Positions 52,114 through 63,500 are shown, counted from the stretch's first letter. The stretch: DNA of 64,000 nucleotides from Prescottella agglutinans (GCF_004011865.1 NZ_RKLP01000010.1:213193-277192); one strand, 5' to 3'. The notes: generated from the letters alone by a model not told the origin. Numbers and translations: made by a program.

Positions 52114-52917
52114 ATGAATCGTCTCTCGGAAAAGAAGATCATCATTACCGGAGCGGCCAGCGGCATCGGCCGTGCCGCGGCCCAACTCATGGTCGACGAG
52201 GGGGCACAGGTGCTCATCGCCGACCTCGATCAGGACGCCGCCGCGGGTGCCGCGGCCGAGATCAGCGGTGGTGCTTCGGCGGGGCGGGCCATCGGTATGG
52301 CGGTCGACGTGATGAACGAGGAATCGGTCGCCGCGATGATCGACCGCGCGGCCACGGAGTTCGGCGGCATCGACGTGCTCTGCAATCACGTCGGTGGCAG
52401 CAATCCGCGCAAGGATCTCGACCTGTTGCGTCTCGACCTCGACGAGTGGGACCGGACGATGGTCCTCAACGCCCGCAGCACGGTCGTCGCCTCCCGCCTG
52501 GCCCTGCCGCACATGATCTCCGCCGGCGGCGGATCGATCATCAACACCGTCTCGGTGGCCGGCCTGGCCGGCGACACCCTGCAGTGCGCCTACGGCGCCG
52601 CGAAGGCCGCCGTCGTCCGGCTCACCCAGTACATCGCCACCCAGTACGGCCGCAGCGGTGTGCGTTGCAACGCGGTCGCGCCGGGAGCGATCATGACGCC
52701 CGCGCTGCGCGACAACCTGCCCGCGGACGTGATCGCCGACATCCGCCACCACAACGCCCTCGACATGATCGGGGATCCCGAGGACATCGGTTGGGCGATG
52801 GTCTATCTGGCCTCCGACGAGTCCCGGTACATGAGCGGCCAGACCCTGGTGCTCGACGGTGGTCTGACGGCGCAGAGTCCGATCGCCGCGAGTCGTCGTG
52901 TCCTGCTCGACGACTGA
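52114..52917 (+). CDS. Short-chain dehydrogenase/reductase
   Basis: This 267-residue SDR has the cofactor motif TGAASGIG (about residues 11-18), an acidic residue at the end of strand 2 (LIADLDQ) favouring NAD(H), a CNHVGG variant of the NNAG motif, a catalytic Ser in INTVSVAG, and the YGAAKAAV active-site motif (YxxxK). The C-terminus has the usual SGQTLVLDGG. The start at 52114 has a GAAGGGA ribosome site; the longer reading upstream is not favoured. The substrate is unknown. It precedes an aminotransferase gene by 50 bases, and GGCACC-G-GGTGCC at 52923-52935 is a palindrome between them. Confidence 0.9.
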   Translation: MNRLSEKKIIITGAASGIGRAAAQLMVDEGAQVLIADLDQDAAAGAAAEISGGASAGRAIGMAVDVMNEESVAAMIDRAATEFGGIDVLCNHVGGSNPRKDLDLLRLDLDEWDRTMVLNARSTVVASRLALPHMISAGGGSIINTVSVAGLAGDTLQCAYGAAKAAVVRLTQYIATQYGRSGVRCNAVAPGAIMTPALRDNLPADVIADIRHHNALDMIGDPEDIGWAMVYLASDESRYMSGQTLVLDGGLTAQSPIAASRRVLLDD

Positions 52918-52967
52918 CCCGGGGCACCGGGTGCCGGTACGTCGACGGCATTGCTAGCGTCGAATAC

Positions 52968-54152
52968 GTGCGTACCGAATCCCAGCGATCGACCATCCCC
53001 GGCTTCCACGTCATGGACGTGTGGAAGGCCGCCAACGAGCGGCAGCGCACCCACGGTGACGTGCTGTCGCTCGCGGCCGGGCAGCCGTCGACCCCGGCGC
53101 CGGGGCCGGTGCTGCGCGCGGCGCGGGAATCGCTGGACAGCCACCTGCTCGGCTACACCGAGACGTTCGGGATCGAACCGCTGCGCGAGGCCGTCGCCGA
53201 CTACCACTCGCGCCGGTCCGGGATCTCCGTCCACGCCGACGAGGTCGTCGTCACCACCGGGTCGTCCGGGGCCTTCACGCTGCTGTTCCTCGCCGCGTTC
53301 GACGCCGGTGACACGGTCGTGGTCGCCCGGCCCGGTTACCCGGCCTACCGGAACACGCTGACGGCGCTGGGCTGCAATGTCGTCGAGATCGACTGCGGTC
53401 CCGAGACCCGCTTCCAGCCGACCGTCGCGATGCTCGAGGCGCTGGAGACGCCGCCCGCCGGGCTGATCGTCGCGAGCCCCGCCAACCCGACCGGCACGGT
53501 GATCGACCCGGCCGAACTCGCGGCGCTGGCCCGCTGGTGCGAGCAGCACGACACGCTGTTGATCTCGGACGAGATCTACCACGGCATCGAGTTCGGCCTC
53601 GGCGGTGCCGAGAATCGCGATCGCGGGCAGGTGACTGCGTGTGCGTGGGAGACGTCGCGCGAGGCGGTCGTGATCGGCTCGGTGTCGAAGTACTTCTCGA
53701 TGACCGGGTGGCGGCTGGGTTGGATGCTGGTGCCCGAGCACCTGCGGCGGGCGCTGCAGCGGCTGGCGTCGAACATGACGGTGTGTCCGCCCGCGATCTC
53801 GCAGTACGCGGCCGTCGCGGCGTTCTGCGACGAGTCCCGCGCCGAGCTCGACGGCCACGTCCAGCGCTACGCCGTGAACCGGGAGCTGCTCCTCACGGGC
53901 CTGCCGAAGCTCGGGCTCACCGAGCTGGCACCCGCCGACGGCGCGTTCTACGTGTACGCCGACATCGCGCACCTCACCGACGACTCGACGTCGTGGTGCG
54001 CGCGGCTGCTCGCCGACACCGGCCTCGCGCTGGCGCCGGGCATCGACTTCGACACCGCGCACGGCGACCACACCGTGCGACTGTCGTTCGCCGGATCGAC
54101 GGCGGAGATCCAGGACGCCCTCACCCGTCTGGAGCGGTGGCTGCCCCGCTAG
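52968..54152 (+). CDS. PLP-dependent aminotransferase class I/II
   Basis: This 394-residue fold-type I aminotransferase shows LAAGQPSTPAPGPVLRAA, the PLP-phosphate region TTGSSGAFTLLF, ASPANPTGTV, the Asp-Tyr motif ISDEIYHGIEFG, the Schiff-base lysine in GSVSKYFSMTGWRLGW, and the substrate-binding Arg in VRLSFAGS. It resembles aspartate/valine-type aminotransferases of the AspC family. The start is GTG at 52968 (VRTESQRSTIPGF, read as Met). The specific amino acid is not determined. Confidence 0.92.
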   Translation: MRTESQRSTIPGFHVMDVWKAANERQRTHGDVLSLAAGQPSTPAPGPVLRAARESLDSHLLGYTETFGIEPLREAVADYHSRRSGISVHADEVVVTTGSSGAFTLLFLAAFDAGDTVVVARPGYPAYRNTLTALGCNVVEIDCGPETRFQPTVAMLEALETPPAGLIVASPANPTGTVIDPAELAALARWCEQHDTLLISDEIYHGIEFGLGGAENRDRGQVTACAWETSREAVVIGSVSKYFSMTGWRLGWMLVPEHLRRALQRLASNMTVCPPAISQYAAVAAFCDESRAELDGHVQRYAVNRELLLTGLPKLGLTELAPADGAFYVYADIAHLTDDSTSWCARLLADTGLALAPGIDFDTAHGDHTVRLSFAGSTAEIQDALTRLERWLPR

Positions 54153-54245
54153 TCGGTCGTTAGTCGGCTGCCGGCCTTCCGGGTGGCTTTGCGATCTTCG
54201 CCGAATTCGGCCTGGTTCGCGGCGTCCGGCTGGCACGATGAGGGG

Positions 54246-54857
54246 ATGACTTCTGCCGCGACCCCCAAGGGCGAGAGGCGTCGGCAGGCACTGGTCACCG
54301 CGGCGGCGGATCTGTTGCTCGAGGGCGGTTTCGACGCGGTCCGGCATCGTGCCGTGGCATCCCGGGCGGGTCTTCCGCTGGCGTCGACCACCTACTATTT
54401 CGGCTCGCTGGACGAGTTGGTGGCACTTGCCGTCGAGCACAACGGCAACCGTGAGTTGGACGCGATGCGGGAGCGCATCGACGACGTGACACAGCGCCGA
54501 CGCGGCGTCGAGGCGACGGTGGACCTGATCGTCGACCTGCTGGTGGGTCCGGACGAAGCGGGCGACGGCTCCCGGGAGCGGCTGATCGCACGGTACGAGC
54601 GGTTCGTGGCGTCGGCCCGCCACCCCGAACTGCGCGACGTCCAGTTGCGGCTGCGCGCCCAGCTCGACGACCTGCTCGTGGAGGTGCTGCGCCGGTCCGG
54701 GCGCGCCGTGCGGGAGCAGCAGCTGCGCCGGCTGGTGGCCGTCGTGGACGGGGTCGTCGTGGGGGCGCTCAGCGAGGTCGACCCCGATCCGCGGGCCATG
54801 GCCCGGGCGATGCTGCTCGACCTGATCGACGACCTGGCACCGCCGACTATGCGCTGA
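54246..54857 (+). CDS. TetR-family transcriptional regulator
   Basis: This 203-residue protein has an N-terminal TetR DNA-binding domain (about residues 8-55: RRRQALVTAAADLLLEGGFDAV, then RAVASRAGLPLASTTYYFGS) and a helical C-terminal ligand domain. The recognition helix is of the TTYYFGS type. It sits between the aminotransferase gene and purB on the same strand. M. tuberculosis has a TetR-type gene (Rv0775) between purD and purB as well, so the placement is conserved. The ligand and targets are unknown. Confidence 0.9.
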   Translation: MTSAATPKGERRRQALVTAAADLLLEGGFDAVRHRAVASRAGLPLASTTYYFGSLDELVALAVEHNGNRELDAMRERIDDVTQRRRGVEATVDLIVDLLVGPDEAGDGSRERLIARYERFVASARHPELRDVQLRLRAQLDDLLVEVLRRSGRAVREQQLRRLVAVVDGVVVGALSEVDPDPRAMARAMLLDLIDDLAPPTMR

Positions 54858-54893
54858 CGAGGGCGTTCGGGTCCGGCCGTAAACTGGGGTCTC

Positions 54894-56315
54894 GTGAGCC
54901 GCATCCCGAATGTCCTTGCCAACCGTTACGCCAGCCCCGAGCTGAAGGCGCTGTGGTCGCCGGAGTACAAGATCGTGCTCGAGCGCCAGCTGTGGTTGGC
55001 GGTGCTGCGCGCCCAGGCCGAGCTCGGAATCGACGTCCCGGCCGAGGCCGTCGCCGACTACGAGCGGGTCCTCGAGCAGGTCGACCTCGACTCGATCGCC
55101 GAGCGGGAGCGGGTCACCCGTCACGACGTGAAGGCCCGCATCGAGGAGTTCAACGCCCTCGCCGGTCACGAGCACGTCCACAAGGGCATGACCAGCCGCG
55201 ACCTCACCGAGAACGTCGAGCAGCTGCAGGTGCTGCGTTCGCTCGAGCACGTCTACAACCACGGCGTCGCGATCGCCGCCCGTCTGGGCGAGCGGGCCGC
55301 CGAGTACACCGGCATCGTGATGGCCGGACGCTCCCACAACGTCGCCGCGCAGGCCACCACCCTCGGCAAGCGCTTCGCGTCGGCCGCCGACGAGCTGCTG
55401 GTCGCGCTCACCCGCGTGCGTGAGCTCATCGACCGCTACCCGCTGCGCGGCATCAAGGGCCCGATGGGCACCTCGCAGGACATGCTCGACCTCCTCGACG
55501 GTGACGCCGCCAAGCTCGAGCAGCTCGAGGCCAAGGTCGCCGAGCACCTCGGCTTCGCGCACGTGTTCACCAGCGTCGGCCAGGTGTACCCGCGCTCGCT
55601 CGACCACGACGTCCTGTCCGCGCTGGTCCAGGTCGGTGCCGCGTCGTCGTCGATGGCGCACACCATCCGCCTGATGGCCGGCCACGAGCTGGTCACCGAG
55701 GGCTTCCAGCCCGGCCAGGTGGGCTCGTCGGCGATGCCGCACAAGATGAACACCCGCTCGTGCGAGCGCGTCAACGGCCTGCAGGTGGTGCTGCGCGGCT
55801 ACGCGTCGATGGCCGCCGAACTGGCCGGTGCGCAGTGGAACGAGGGCGACGTGTTCTGCTCCGTGGTCCGCCGGGTCGCGCTGCCGGACGCGTTCTTCGC
55901 GATCGACGGTCAGATGGAGACGTTCCTGACGGTGCTCGCCGAGTTCGGCGCCTACCCGGCCGTCATCGAGAACGAGCTGGCCCGCTACCTGCCGTTCCTG
56001 GCCACCACCAAGGTCCTCATGGCCGCGGTGCGTGCGGGCGTCGGACGCGAGACCGCGCACGAGGCCATCAAGGAGCACGCCGTCGCCGTCGCGCTCGCGA
56101 TGCGCGAGGAGGGCAAGGAGCCCGACCTGCTCGATCGTCTGGCCGCCGACGAGCGCCTGCCGCTCGACCGTGCCGCGCTCGACGAGGCCCTCGCCGACCG
56201 CACCGCGTTCGTCGGTGCCGCCGGCGCCCAGGTCGACTCGGTGGTCGCCGAGGTGCAGAAGCTCGTCGACGCCAATCCCGACGCCGCTCGTTACACCCCG
56301 GGTTCGATTCTGTAA
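54894..56315 (+). CDS. purB: Adenylosuccinate lyase
   Basis: This 473-residue fumarase/aspartase-superfamily enzyme catalyses two steps of purine synthesis (SAICAR to AICAR, and adenylosuccinate to AMP, each releasing fumarate). Motifs are KGMTSRDLTENVEQLQ (catalytic region), GRSHNVAAQATTLGKRF with the general-acid His, and the family signature GSSAMPHKMNTRSCERV. The length is normal. The start is GTG at 54894. It is followed by a hairpin terminator. Confidence 0.97.
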   Translation: MSRIPNVLANRYASPELKALWSPEYKIVLERQLWLAVLRAQAELGIDVPAEAVADYERVLEQVDLDSIAERERVTRHDVKARIEEFNALAGHEHVHKGMTSRDLTENVEQLQVLRSLEHVYNHGVAIAARLGERAAEYTGIVMAGRSHNVAAQATTLGKRFASAADELLVALTRVRELIDRYPLRGIKGPMGTSQDMLDLLDGDAAKLEQLEAKVAEHLGFAHVFTSVGQVYPRSLDHDVLSALVQVGAASSSMAHTIRLMAGHELVTEGFQPGQVGSSAMPHKMNTRSCERVNGLQVVLRGYASMAAELAGAQWNEGDVFCSVVRRVALPDAFFAIDGQMETFLTVLAEFGAYPAVIENELARYLPFLATTKVLMAAVRAGVGRETAHEAIKEHAVAVALAMREEGKEPDLLDRLAADERLPLDRAALDEALADRTAFVGAAGAQVDSVVAEVQKLVDANPDAARYTPGSIL

Positions 56316-56325
56316 CAACGGATTT

Positions 56326-56365
56326 GCGGTCGAGGCGCGGACCTCGCGGGCAACGCCTCGACCGC
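56326..56365 (+). terminator. Terminator after purB
   Basis: A perfect 12-bp stem (GCGGTCGAGGCG with its complement) closes a 16-base loop, beginning ten bases after the purB stop. No T-tract follows. Confidence 0.7.
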
Positions 56366-56508
56366 GCACCTGGCGCAGCCCGAGGGCGGCAGGGCACCGT
56401 CATGCGGTTGCCGCCGATGATCAACGGCATCTAGGCGTAGGTGCTCGCGTACGCTACGGCATCGCCGGCCCGGTAGCGGCCGGAACGGCGGCGCACGCGC
56501 CGCGCAGC

Positions 56509-57219
56509 TCAGTCGGACGTCGGAGTCAGGGTGCCGTCGACGACTTCGGCGGCAACGTCGTGGAGCGGGCGTCCATGGGTTCGGGCGTAATGGCGGAGGG
56601 CTTCGAATGCCACGGCCGGGGTGAATCCGGCAGATTCGGCGAGCATTCCCTTGGCTTGCTCGATGATGACCCGGCTGGTCAGCGCCTGTCTCAGTTGAGC
56701 GGCCTCTTCCTGCGCGATGCGCGTGGCGCGCTTGTGCAGCAGACCGATGGTGGCGATCCGTGCCAGCGCCCGGCTGGTATCGATGTCCTCCGCTGGGAGG
56801 CTGCCGGGGGCGACGCAGAACATGTTCAGCGACCCGATCACGTGGGTTGCCAGCTGCAACGGAACGGCATGGACGGCCCCGAAACCCATCTGTCCGGACG
56901 CGTGCTGAAACCGTGGCCAGCGCGCCGAGGCCGCGTCGCGGCCGAGGTTGACGATCGGACGCCCGGTGGTGAAACAGTCGTGGCAGGGGCCGCGCGCGTT
57001 CGTGATCTCCAACTGTTCGAGGGTGTGCACCGGCTCGGTGGTGGACGCCACCGAATCGAGGTGCCCGTGTTCGTCGGCCAGCAGGATGCCTGCGGCGTCG
57101 ATCGCAACCATTTCCACGGTTCGATCGGTCAGGGTGCGTAGAAAGTCGACGGTGTCGAAGCCGGGTACGAGGGCGTCCGCCAGCTCCTCGAACACATGGA
57201 CCAATCGTCGTTCGCTCAT
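56509..57219 (-). CDS. GAF-ANTAR antiterminator-type regulator
   Basis: This 236-residue protein has an N-terminal GAF sensor domain (about 15-160: AIDAAGILLADEHGHLDSVAST, then GPCHDCFTTGRPIVN with two Cys, and AVPLQLATHVIGSLNMFC). A C-terminal ANTAR domain follows (about 165-225: ALTSRVIIEQAKGMLAE and AFEALRHYARTHGRPLHDVAAEVV). ANTAR domains bind paired RNA hairpins and prevent transcription termination. The start at 57219 (MSERRLVHVFEEL) has GGAGAG upstream at slightly long spacing. It is divergent from the NRPS gene at 57586 and could influence it, but no target hairpin pair was identified. Confidence 0.9.
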   Translation of the reverse strand: MSERRLVHVFEELADALVPGFDTVDFLRTLTDRTVEMVAIDAAGILLADEHGHLDSVASTTEPVHTLEQLEITNARGPCHDCFTTGRPIVNLGRDAASARWPRFQHASGQMGFGAVHAVPLQLATHVIGSLNMFCVAPGSLPAEDIDTSRALARIATIGLLHKRATRIAQEEAAQLRQALTSRVIIEQAKGMLAESAGFTPAVAFEALRHYARTHGRPLHDVAAEVVDGTLTPTSD

Positions 57220-57585
57220 GGGCTTCAGGTCTCTCCAACGGCTTGTCGCCGCACCAGTCGCTTCCAGGTTAGCCACGTCGGGCGTCGTCGGCACGGAGCA
57301 CTTCGGTCGGTTGGCACCCTTCGAGTCGCTCTGGCAGGATGGATGAGCGGCCACCGAGTGGCCCAGGACGCCGTAGGCGTCATTCCACCACCCCGGACCC
57401 GGTGGCGCGGTCGGCATGTTCGAGCGAGAAGAATCCACCGCTGCTCCGTTATCGGGCACTCGCCGAGCACGTCGGCAGCATCGTGCGGTTCGTCCCTCGG
57501 GACGTGCCGCCTGACGCAACACGACCAGATTGCTCCGCTGGCCGAGCACGCGGAGTCGACGTGAACCGGATTGGTAGCCATTCCT
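57220..57585. other. Intergenic region between ANTAR regulator and second NRPS
   Basis: This 366-base divergent gap must hold promoters for both genes. I see no convincing gene in it. A lone AGGTTAGCC at 57267-57275 resembles half an iron box, but the other half is missing. The ORFs crossing it have shadow-like composition. Confidence 0.6.
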
Positions 57586-60500
57586 ATGGAAGTTGCTGCA
57601 TCGGAACCTTTTCCGTTGTCATCGGCGCAGTACGAGGTCTGGCTCGCGCAGCAACTGGCCCCACACCTTCCGTACTGCATCGCGCAGTACGTGGAGTTCC
57701 AGGGAGACCTCGATCTCGCCCTGCTCCGATCGACGGCGGTGACCGCGGGGCGTGAGGTTCAGTGCGCCTTCCTCCGGTTGATCGAGGTCGACGGGGAGCC
57801 AAGGCAAGTCGTTGACCCGTCATTGGACAACTCAGTGGGGTTCATTGATTTTCGCGGCGAGGACGATCCGGTGGCGGCTGCGGATGCGTGGATGCGCGAG
57901 GACCGGTCGAACCCGGTGGACCCGATGCGCGACCTGGGCGTGTCGACGATATTGCAGGTCGGTGATGCACGGTACCTGTGGTACAGCCGCGCTCACCATG
58001 TCGCGTTGGACGGGTACGCCGCGATGACGTTGGTCAACCGCGTAGCAGCTCTGTACTCGTCTGCCGTGTCGGGCCGGGAACCGGAACCCAGCGGGGCTGC
58101 TGATCTGCGAACGCTGTACGAACTCGACTGTCGGTATCGTGCCTCGAGCCGTTTCGAGGCGGACCGCGCGTACTGGATCGAGCGGTTCCGGGCGCTGGCG
58201 GAACCCGTGAGTCTGGCAGACCGAGACCGGGCTGCCGTGGCCCGCGACATGCTGGTGACCCGATCGCTCGACGAGGACACAGCCGCTCGGCTCGAGGACT
58301 CCGAGGGGCGGACGAGCCGCACGTCCGCTGCGGTGATCATCGCGGCGTTCGCCTGCTACCTCTCGCGGATGGCGGGCCGGCCGGAGGTTCGGGTGGATGT
58401 CCCCGTCTCCGGGCGGACCACTGCGGTGTTGCGGCGTTCGGGTGGGATGTTCGTCAACGTCGTTCCGCTGCGAATCCGGGTCGGTCCCGGCGACACCGTG
58501 GGCGATCTGGTCGAGCGGGTCAGTCTGGAACTGATGGGCGCGTTGCGACACCAGCGCGCCAACCTCGCCGAGATTGCGCGAGAGGCGAGTGTCGGTGCCG
58601 ACGCTCACCTGGCCGCTGCGCCGATTGTCAACGTGATGCTCTTCCGTCAGGAACTCGAGTTCGGCTCGGTGACCGGCGAATTTCATGTGCTCACCTCCGG
58701 TCCCATCGAGGACCTGCTGATCAATGTCTACCAAAGAGGTTCCCCCGCAAAGATATTCGTCGAGTTCCGGGGGAACCCGGCCCGCTACCGTCTCGACGAG
58801 CTGAAGATCCACCAGCAGCGGTTCGTCGGTGTGATCGAGGGCTTCCTGATGTCCGGTCCAGCGTCGCCGCTGACGACGATCCACCGCGAGAGTGCGAGGG
58901 AAGGAGAGCGTCGGCGTGCCGAAGTGCTTTGCCTGGACTACTGGCGACACACGCTGGCGGGGATGCCGGTCCGGGGCGGGCTGCCGACGGATCGGCGGCG
59001 GCAGACAGAGCCGTCTCCGACACCGCGGTCCGCAGAACCCGGAAGCTTGCGGATCGCTCTCGGTGCAGAACGACATCGCATGCTTCAGCTGCGCGCCCAC
59101 GAGCACGACTCGACGATGTTCATGGCGATGCATGCGGCGCTGGCGGCACTGCTGGCCCGGGTGAGCGGATCCGACGACATTGCGGTGGGTGCGCCGATTG
59201 CCCGACGGGATGCCGCGCTGGACCATGGGGCGGAGGCGGTCATCGACACCGTGGTGTTGCGGACCCACGTGAATCCAGGACGGTCGTTCGCGGCTCTCCT
59301 GGACCGGGTGAAGCAGTGCCAACACGACGCCTTCGCCCATGCGGGGGTGTCGTTCGGACGCGTGGTCGAGGCCGTCGCCCCGGAACGCGCCCCGGACGGC
59401 CCGCCGCTGGTGCAGGTGATCCTCGGACCAGATCGCCGAGAGCCGACCGCAGTGACCGACGTATCGGTGACGTCGCCCGAAGCCTGTTGTCCCGAACTCT
59501 GCGACGTGCAGGTGACCGTCGGCGAGAGTTTCACCGACTCCGGTCGACCGGCCGGGGTGTCGGTCGATCTGGCGTTTGCCCCCGATCTGTTCGATCCGGC
59601 GACACTGCAGGCCTTCGCGGATCGGCTGGTGCGCATTCTCGAGTACGCGGCAGCAGATCCGTCCGCCCCGGTCGGCGACGTCGATGTGCTTGCCCCCGAG
59701 GAGCGCGATCAGCTGGTGCCGGTGTCCGGCGCGGAGGCGTTGCCCGCGACGACTTTGCCGGGACTGTTCGCCGCATCGGTGGGCACGGACCCGCATGCGA
59801 TCGCGGTGGTGTACGGAGACCGGAGTTGGACGTACGGGGAGTTGGACGAGCGGTCGAATCGGTTGGCGCGGTGGTTGATCGGTCGTGGTGTGGGGCCGGA
59901 GTCGTGTGTGGCGGTGGGTTTGCGGCGGTCGTTGGAGTCGGTGTTGGCGGTGTGGGCGGTGACGAAGGCTGGTGCGGCGTTCGTTCCGTTGGATCCGGGG
60001 TATCCGTCGGTTCGGCTCGAGCACATGTTGACCGATTCGGGTGCGGTGCTGGGGTTGACGGTGGGGGGCTTGGCGGGTGAGTTGCCGGGGATTGTGCCGT
60101 GGGTGGTACTCGATGACGAGTCGGTCGAGGCGGAGGTGGCGGGGTGTGCTGCGGGGGTGGTGTCCGATGGTGAACGGGCCGTTGCCTTGTATCCGGATCA
60201 TCCGGCGTATGTGATCTACACGTCGGGGTCGACGGGGGTGCCGAAGGGGGTGGTAGTGACCCATCGGGGAATGGCGAACATGGCCGCCGAACAACGCGAC
60301 CGTTACGCCGCGGGACCTGGTGCGCGGGTCCTGCACTTCGCCTCTCCCAGCTTCGATGCGTCGGTCTTCGAGCTGGTGTGGGCGTTCGCGTCCGGCGGGT
60401 GCCTGGTCATCACACCACCGACGGTCTACGGCGGCGACGAACTGGCCGCCCTGCTCGATCGTGGCCGCGTCACCCATGCGGTTCTGACACCGTCGACGTT

Positions 60501-63500
60501 GTCGTCAGTCGATCCCCGGGGGCACGCCTGCCTGCGGTATCTCGAGGTGGCAGGTGAGGCGTGTTCTCCGGAGCTGTTGGCGCGGTGGGCACCTGGGCGC
60601 TCGATGTTCGACGGCTACGGCCCGACGGAGGCGACCATCATGGCGAACCTCGGAGATATCGGGCCGCCGGGGGAGCCGGTGACCGTCGGCGGCCCGATCC
60701 GGGGTGTCGAGGAGTTCGTACTCGACGGGCGTCTGCAGCCGGTGCCGGTCGGTGTGGCGGGGGAGTTGTATCTCACCGGTGCGGCGCTGGCACGTGGGTA
60801 TCGGAATCAGGCGGGGCTTACGGCTGCTCGCTTCGTCGCGGATCCGTTCGGTCCACGGGGACAACGTCTTTACCGCACCGGTGATGTGGTCAGATGGCGG
60901 CGCGATCGGAAGGGAGACCTGGAGCTCGAGTACGTGGGCCGCACCGACTTCCAGGTCAAGATCCGCGGCGTCCGGACCGAACCCGGCGAGGTGGATGCGG
61001 CTCTGATGGCCCACCCGTATGTGCGATTCGCGGCCACACTCAGCCGTGCGGGACCGGCCGGCGACCCGGTCCTGGTGTCCTACGTGCTCCCCGCCGCCGG
61101 GCAGGTCCCCGATCCCGCCGAGCTGACGGAACGAGTTCGCGCGGCGGTACCGAACCACATGGTGCCCGCGGCGATCACGATGCTCGACGAGATTCCGCTG
61201 ACCCCGGTCGGCAAGCTCGACCGCGCCGCACTGCCCGCACCTGACTTCGGGACGAGGCGCACCGAGTCCCGGCCACCGCGCACGCCGACCGAGGAGGCAA
61301 TCGCAGGCGTCTTCGCCGAGGTGCTCGCAGTCGACCGCCTCGGTGTCGATGCGCACTTCTTCGACCTCGGCGGAAACTCCCTGGTCGCGACCAAAGCGGT
61401 CGCGCGGATCAACTCGGCGTTGGATCGGAACATCGATATCCGTGACCTGTTCGAGGCGCCCACCGTCGCGGCGCTCGCGGCCCGACTCGACGGCATCGAT
61501 GGTCAATCGTCGACCCGGCCGGCCCTGACCGCCGGCGCGCGGGCCGACAAAGTACCGATCTCCATCGCGCAGCAACGTATGTGGGTCGTCAACCAGCTGG
61601 ACACGTCCTCGCCGGCATACAACATTCCCCTGGCGCTCCGGCTGTCGGGCGCCTTGGACATCGATGCTCTGCGGTTGGCGCTCGCCGACATCATGGATCG
61701 GCATGCCACGCTCCGGACCGTCTACCCCGAGTCTGCTGACGGACCCCGCCAGGTAGTGGTTCCGATGGAACGGGTGCATCCTGACCTGACGCCGGTATCG
61801 GTCTTCGGGGAGGCGGAATTGCGTGCGCACCTTGTGCGGCGTGCCGCCGCCGGCTTCGATGTCACCGACGAGATACCCATGCGGACCGGGCTGTTCCGGA
61901 TCGGTCCGGATGAGCACGTGCTGGCGATCGTGATGCACCACATCGCGGTTGACGGTTCGTCGATGGTGCCGCTCGCCAGGGACGCGGCGGTGGCATACGC
62001 CGCCCGCCTGCACGGACGGGCACCGGACTGGGCGCCTTTGCCGGTGGACTATGCCGACTACAGCCTGTGGCAGCGTCGGATTCTCGGCAGCGAGTCCGCG
62101 CCCGATTCGCTGTTCGCGCGCGAGTTGACGTACTGGCGGTCGACGCTTGCGGGGATGCCGCCGTGCATCGAACTGCCGACGGACCGACCACGTCCGGTGT
62201 GGCGGTCGACGCAGGGAGGCAGCGTTCGGTTCGAGATCGGCGCGGATCTACATCGACGACTACACGACCTTGCCCGCGAACTTCATTCGACTATGTTCAT
62301 GGTCGTGCACGCGCTGCTCGCCGTGCTGCTGAGCCGGTTGAGTGGGAGCACCGACATTGCGGTGGGCACACCGACGGCGGGACGCGGCGAGGCCGCGCTC
62401 GACGACGTGGTGGGCATGTTCGTCAACACCGTCGTGCTGTGGACGCCGGTGGCGCCCGGGGGTTCGTTCACCGACCTGCTCGGTGAGGTCGGCACGTGTG
62501 ATCTCGACGCCCTCGTCCACGCGGAGGTCCCGTTCGAACGAGTCGTCGAAGCCGTTGCGCCCGTTCGGTCGACGGCGTACTCACCGCTCTTCCAGGTGAT
62601 GCTGGAGTTCCGGAACGTAGAGCCGCCCGACCTGGCCCTGCCGGGGCTCACGGTCGAGCCCATCGATGTCGGCCTCGACGTCGCCCGTTACGACCTGCAC
62701 CTGAGCCTTTCGGAGGAGTTCGACCCCGTCGACGACGCGCCTCACGGGATGGCGGCCTCCTTCGGCTTCGCGACCGACATCTTCGACTCGGCCACGGTGC
62801 AGCTTCTCGCGGACCGCTTCCTCCGCATTGCCGAGGAAGTCGTCTCCTCGCCTTCGACACGGGTCGGGGAGATCGAGCTTCTGTCCCCTGGCGAGCGCCG
62901 GGAGTTGCTGTCGGTGTCAGGTGGGCCGGGGGTTGCGGGGCGGGTGCTGCCGGAGTTGTTGGCGGCGTGGGCGGCACGCGATCCGGGCGCGGTGGCGGTG
63001 GTGTGCGGCGACCGGCGTTGGACGTATCAGGAGCTGGACGAGCAGTCGAACCGATTGGCGCGGTGGCTGATCCGTCACGGAGTGGGTCCGGAGTCGGGGG
63101 TGGCGGCGGCACTGCCGCGGTCGCTGGAGTCGGTGTCGACGGCGTGGGCGGTCGCGAAGTCCGGTGCGGCGTTCGTGCCGGTGGATCCGTTGTATCCGGT
63201 TGGCCGGATCGAGCACATGTTGTCGGATTCGGCTGTGACGGTGGGTGTCACGGTCGCAGAGTGGCGGGACCGCTTGCCGGGGTCCGCGCGCTGGCTTGTA
63301 CTCGATGATCCGGCGGTCGAGGCGGAAGTGGCGGGGTGTTCCGCGGCCGCGGTGACCGCCGGCGAACGGACCGCTGCGCTGTCTCCTGACCATCCGGCGT
63401 ACGTCATCTACACGTCGGGGTCGACGGGAGTCCCGAAGGGTGTGATGGTGACGCATCGAGGGTTGGCCAATCTGGTGACGGAGCAGTGCGCACGGCTCGC

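Noticed and set aside
57262..57280. Iron box before the second NRPS
   Set aside because: Only the left half (AGGTTAG) is present; the full 19-mer matches the IdeR consensus at about 9 positions, near what chance gives in this sequence.
57339..57755. A 138-residue ORF overlapping the start of the second NRPS
   Set aside because: It is in another frame than the NRPS, is Arg/Pro-rich and lacks any motif.
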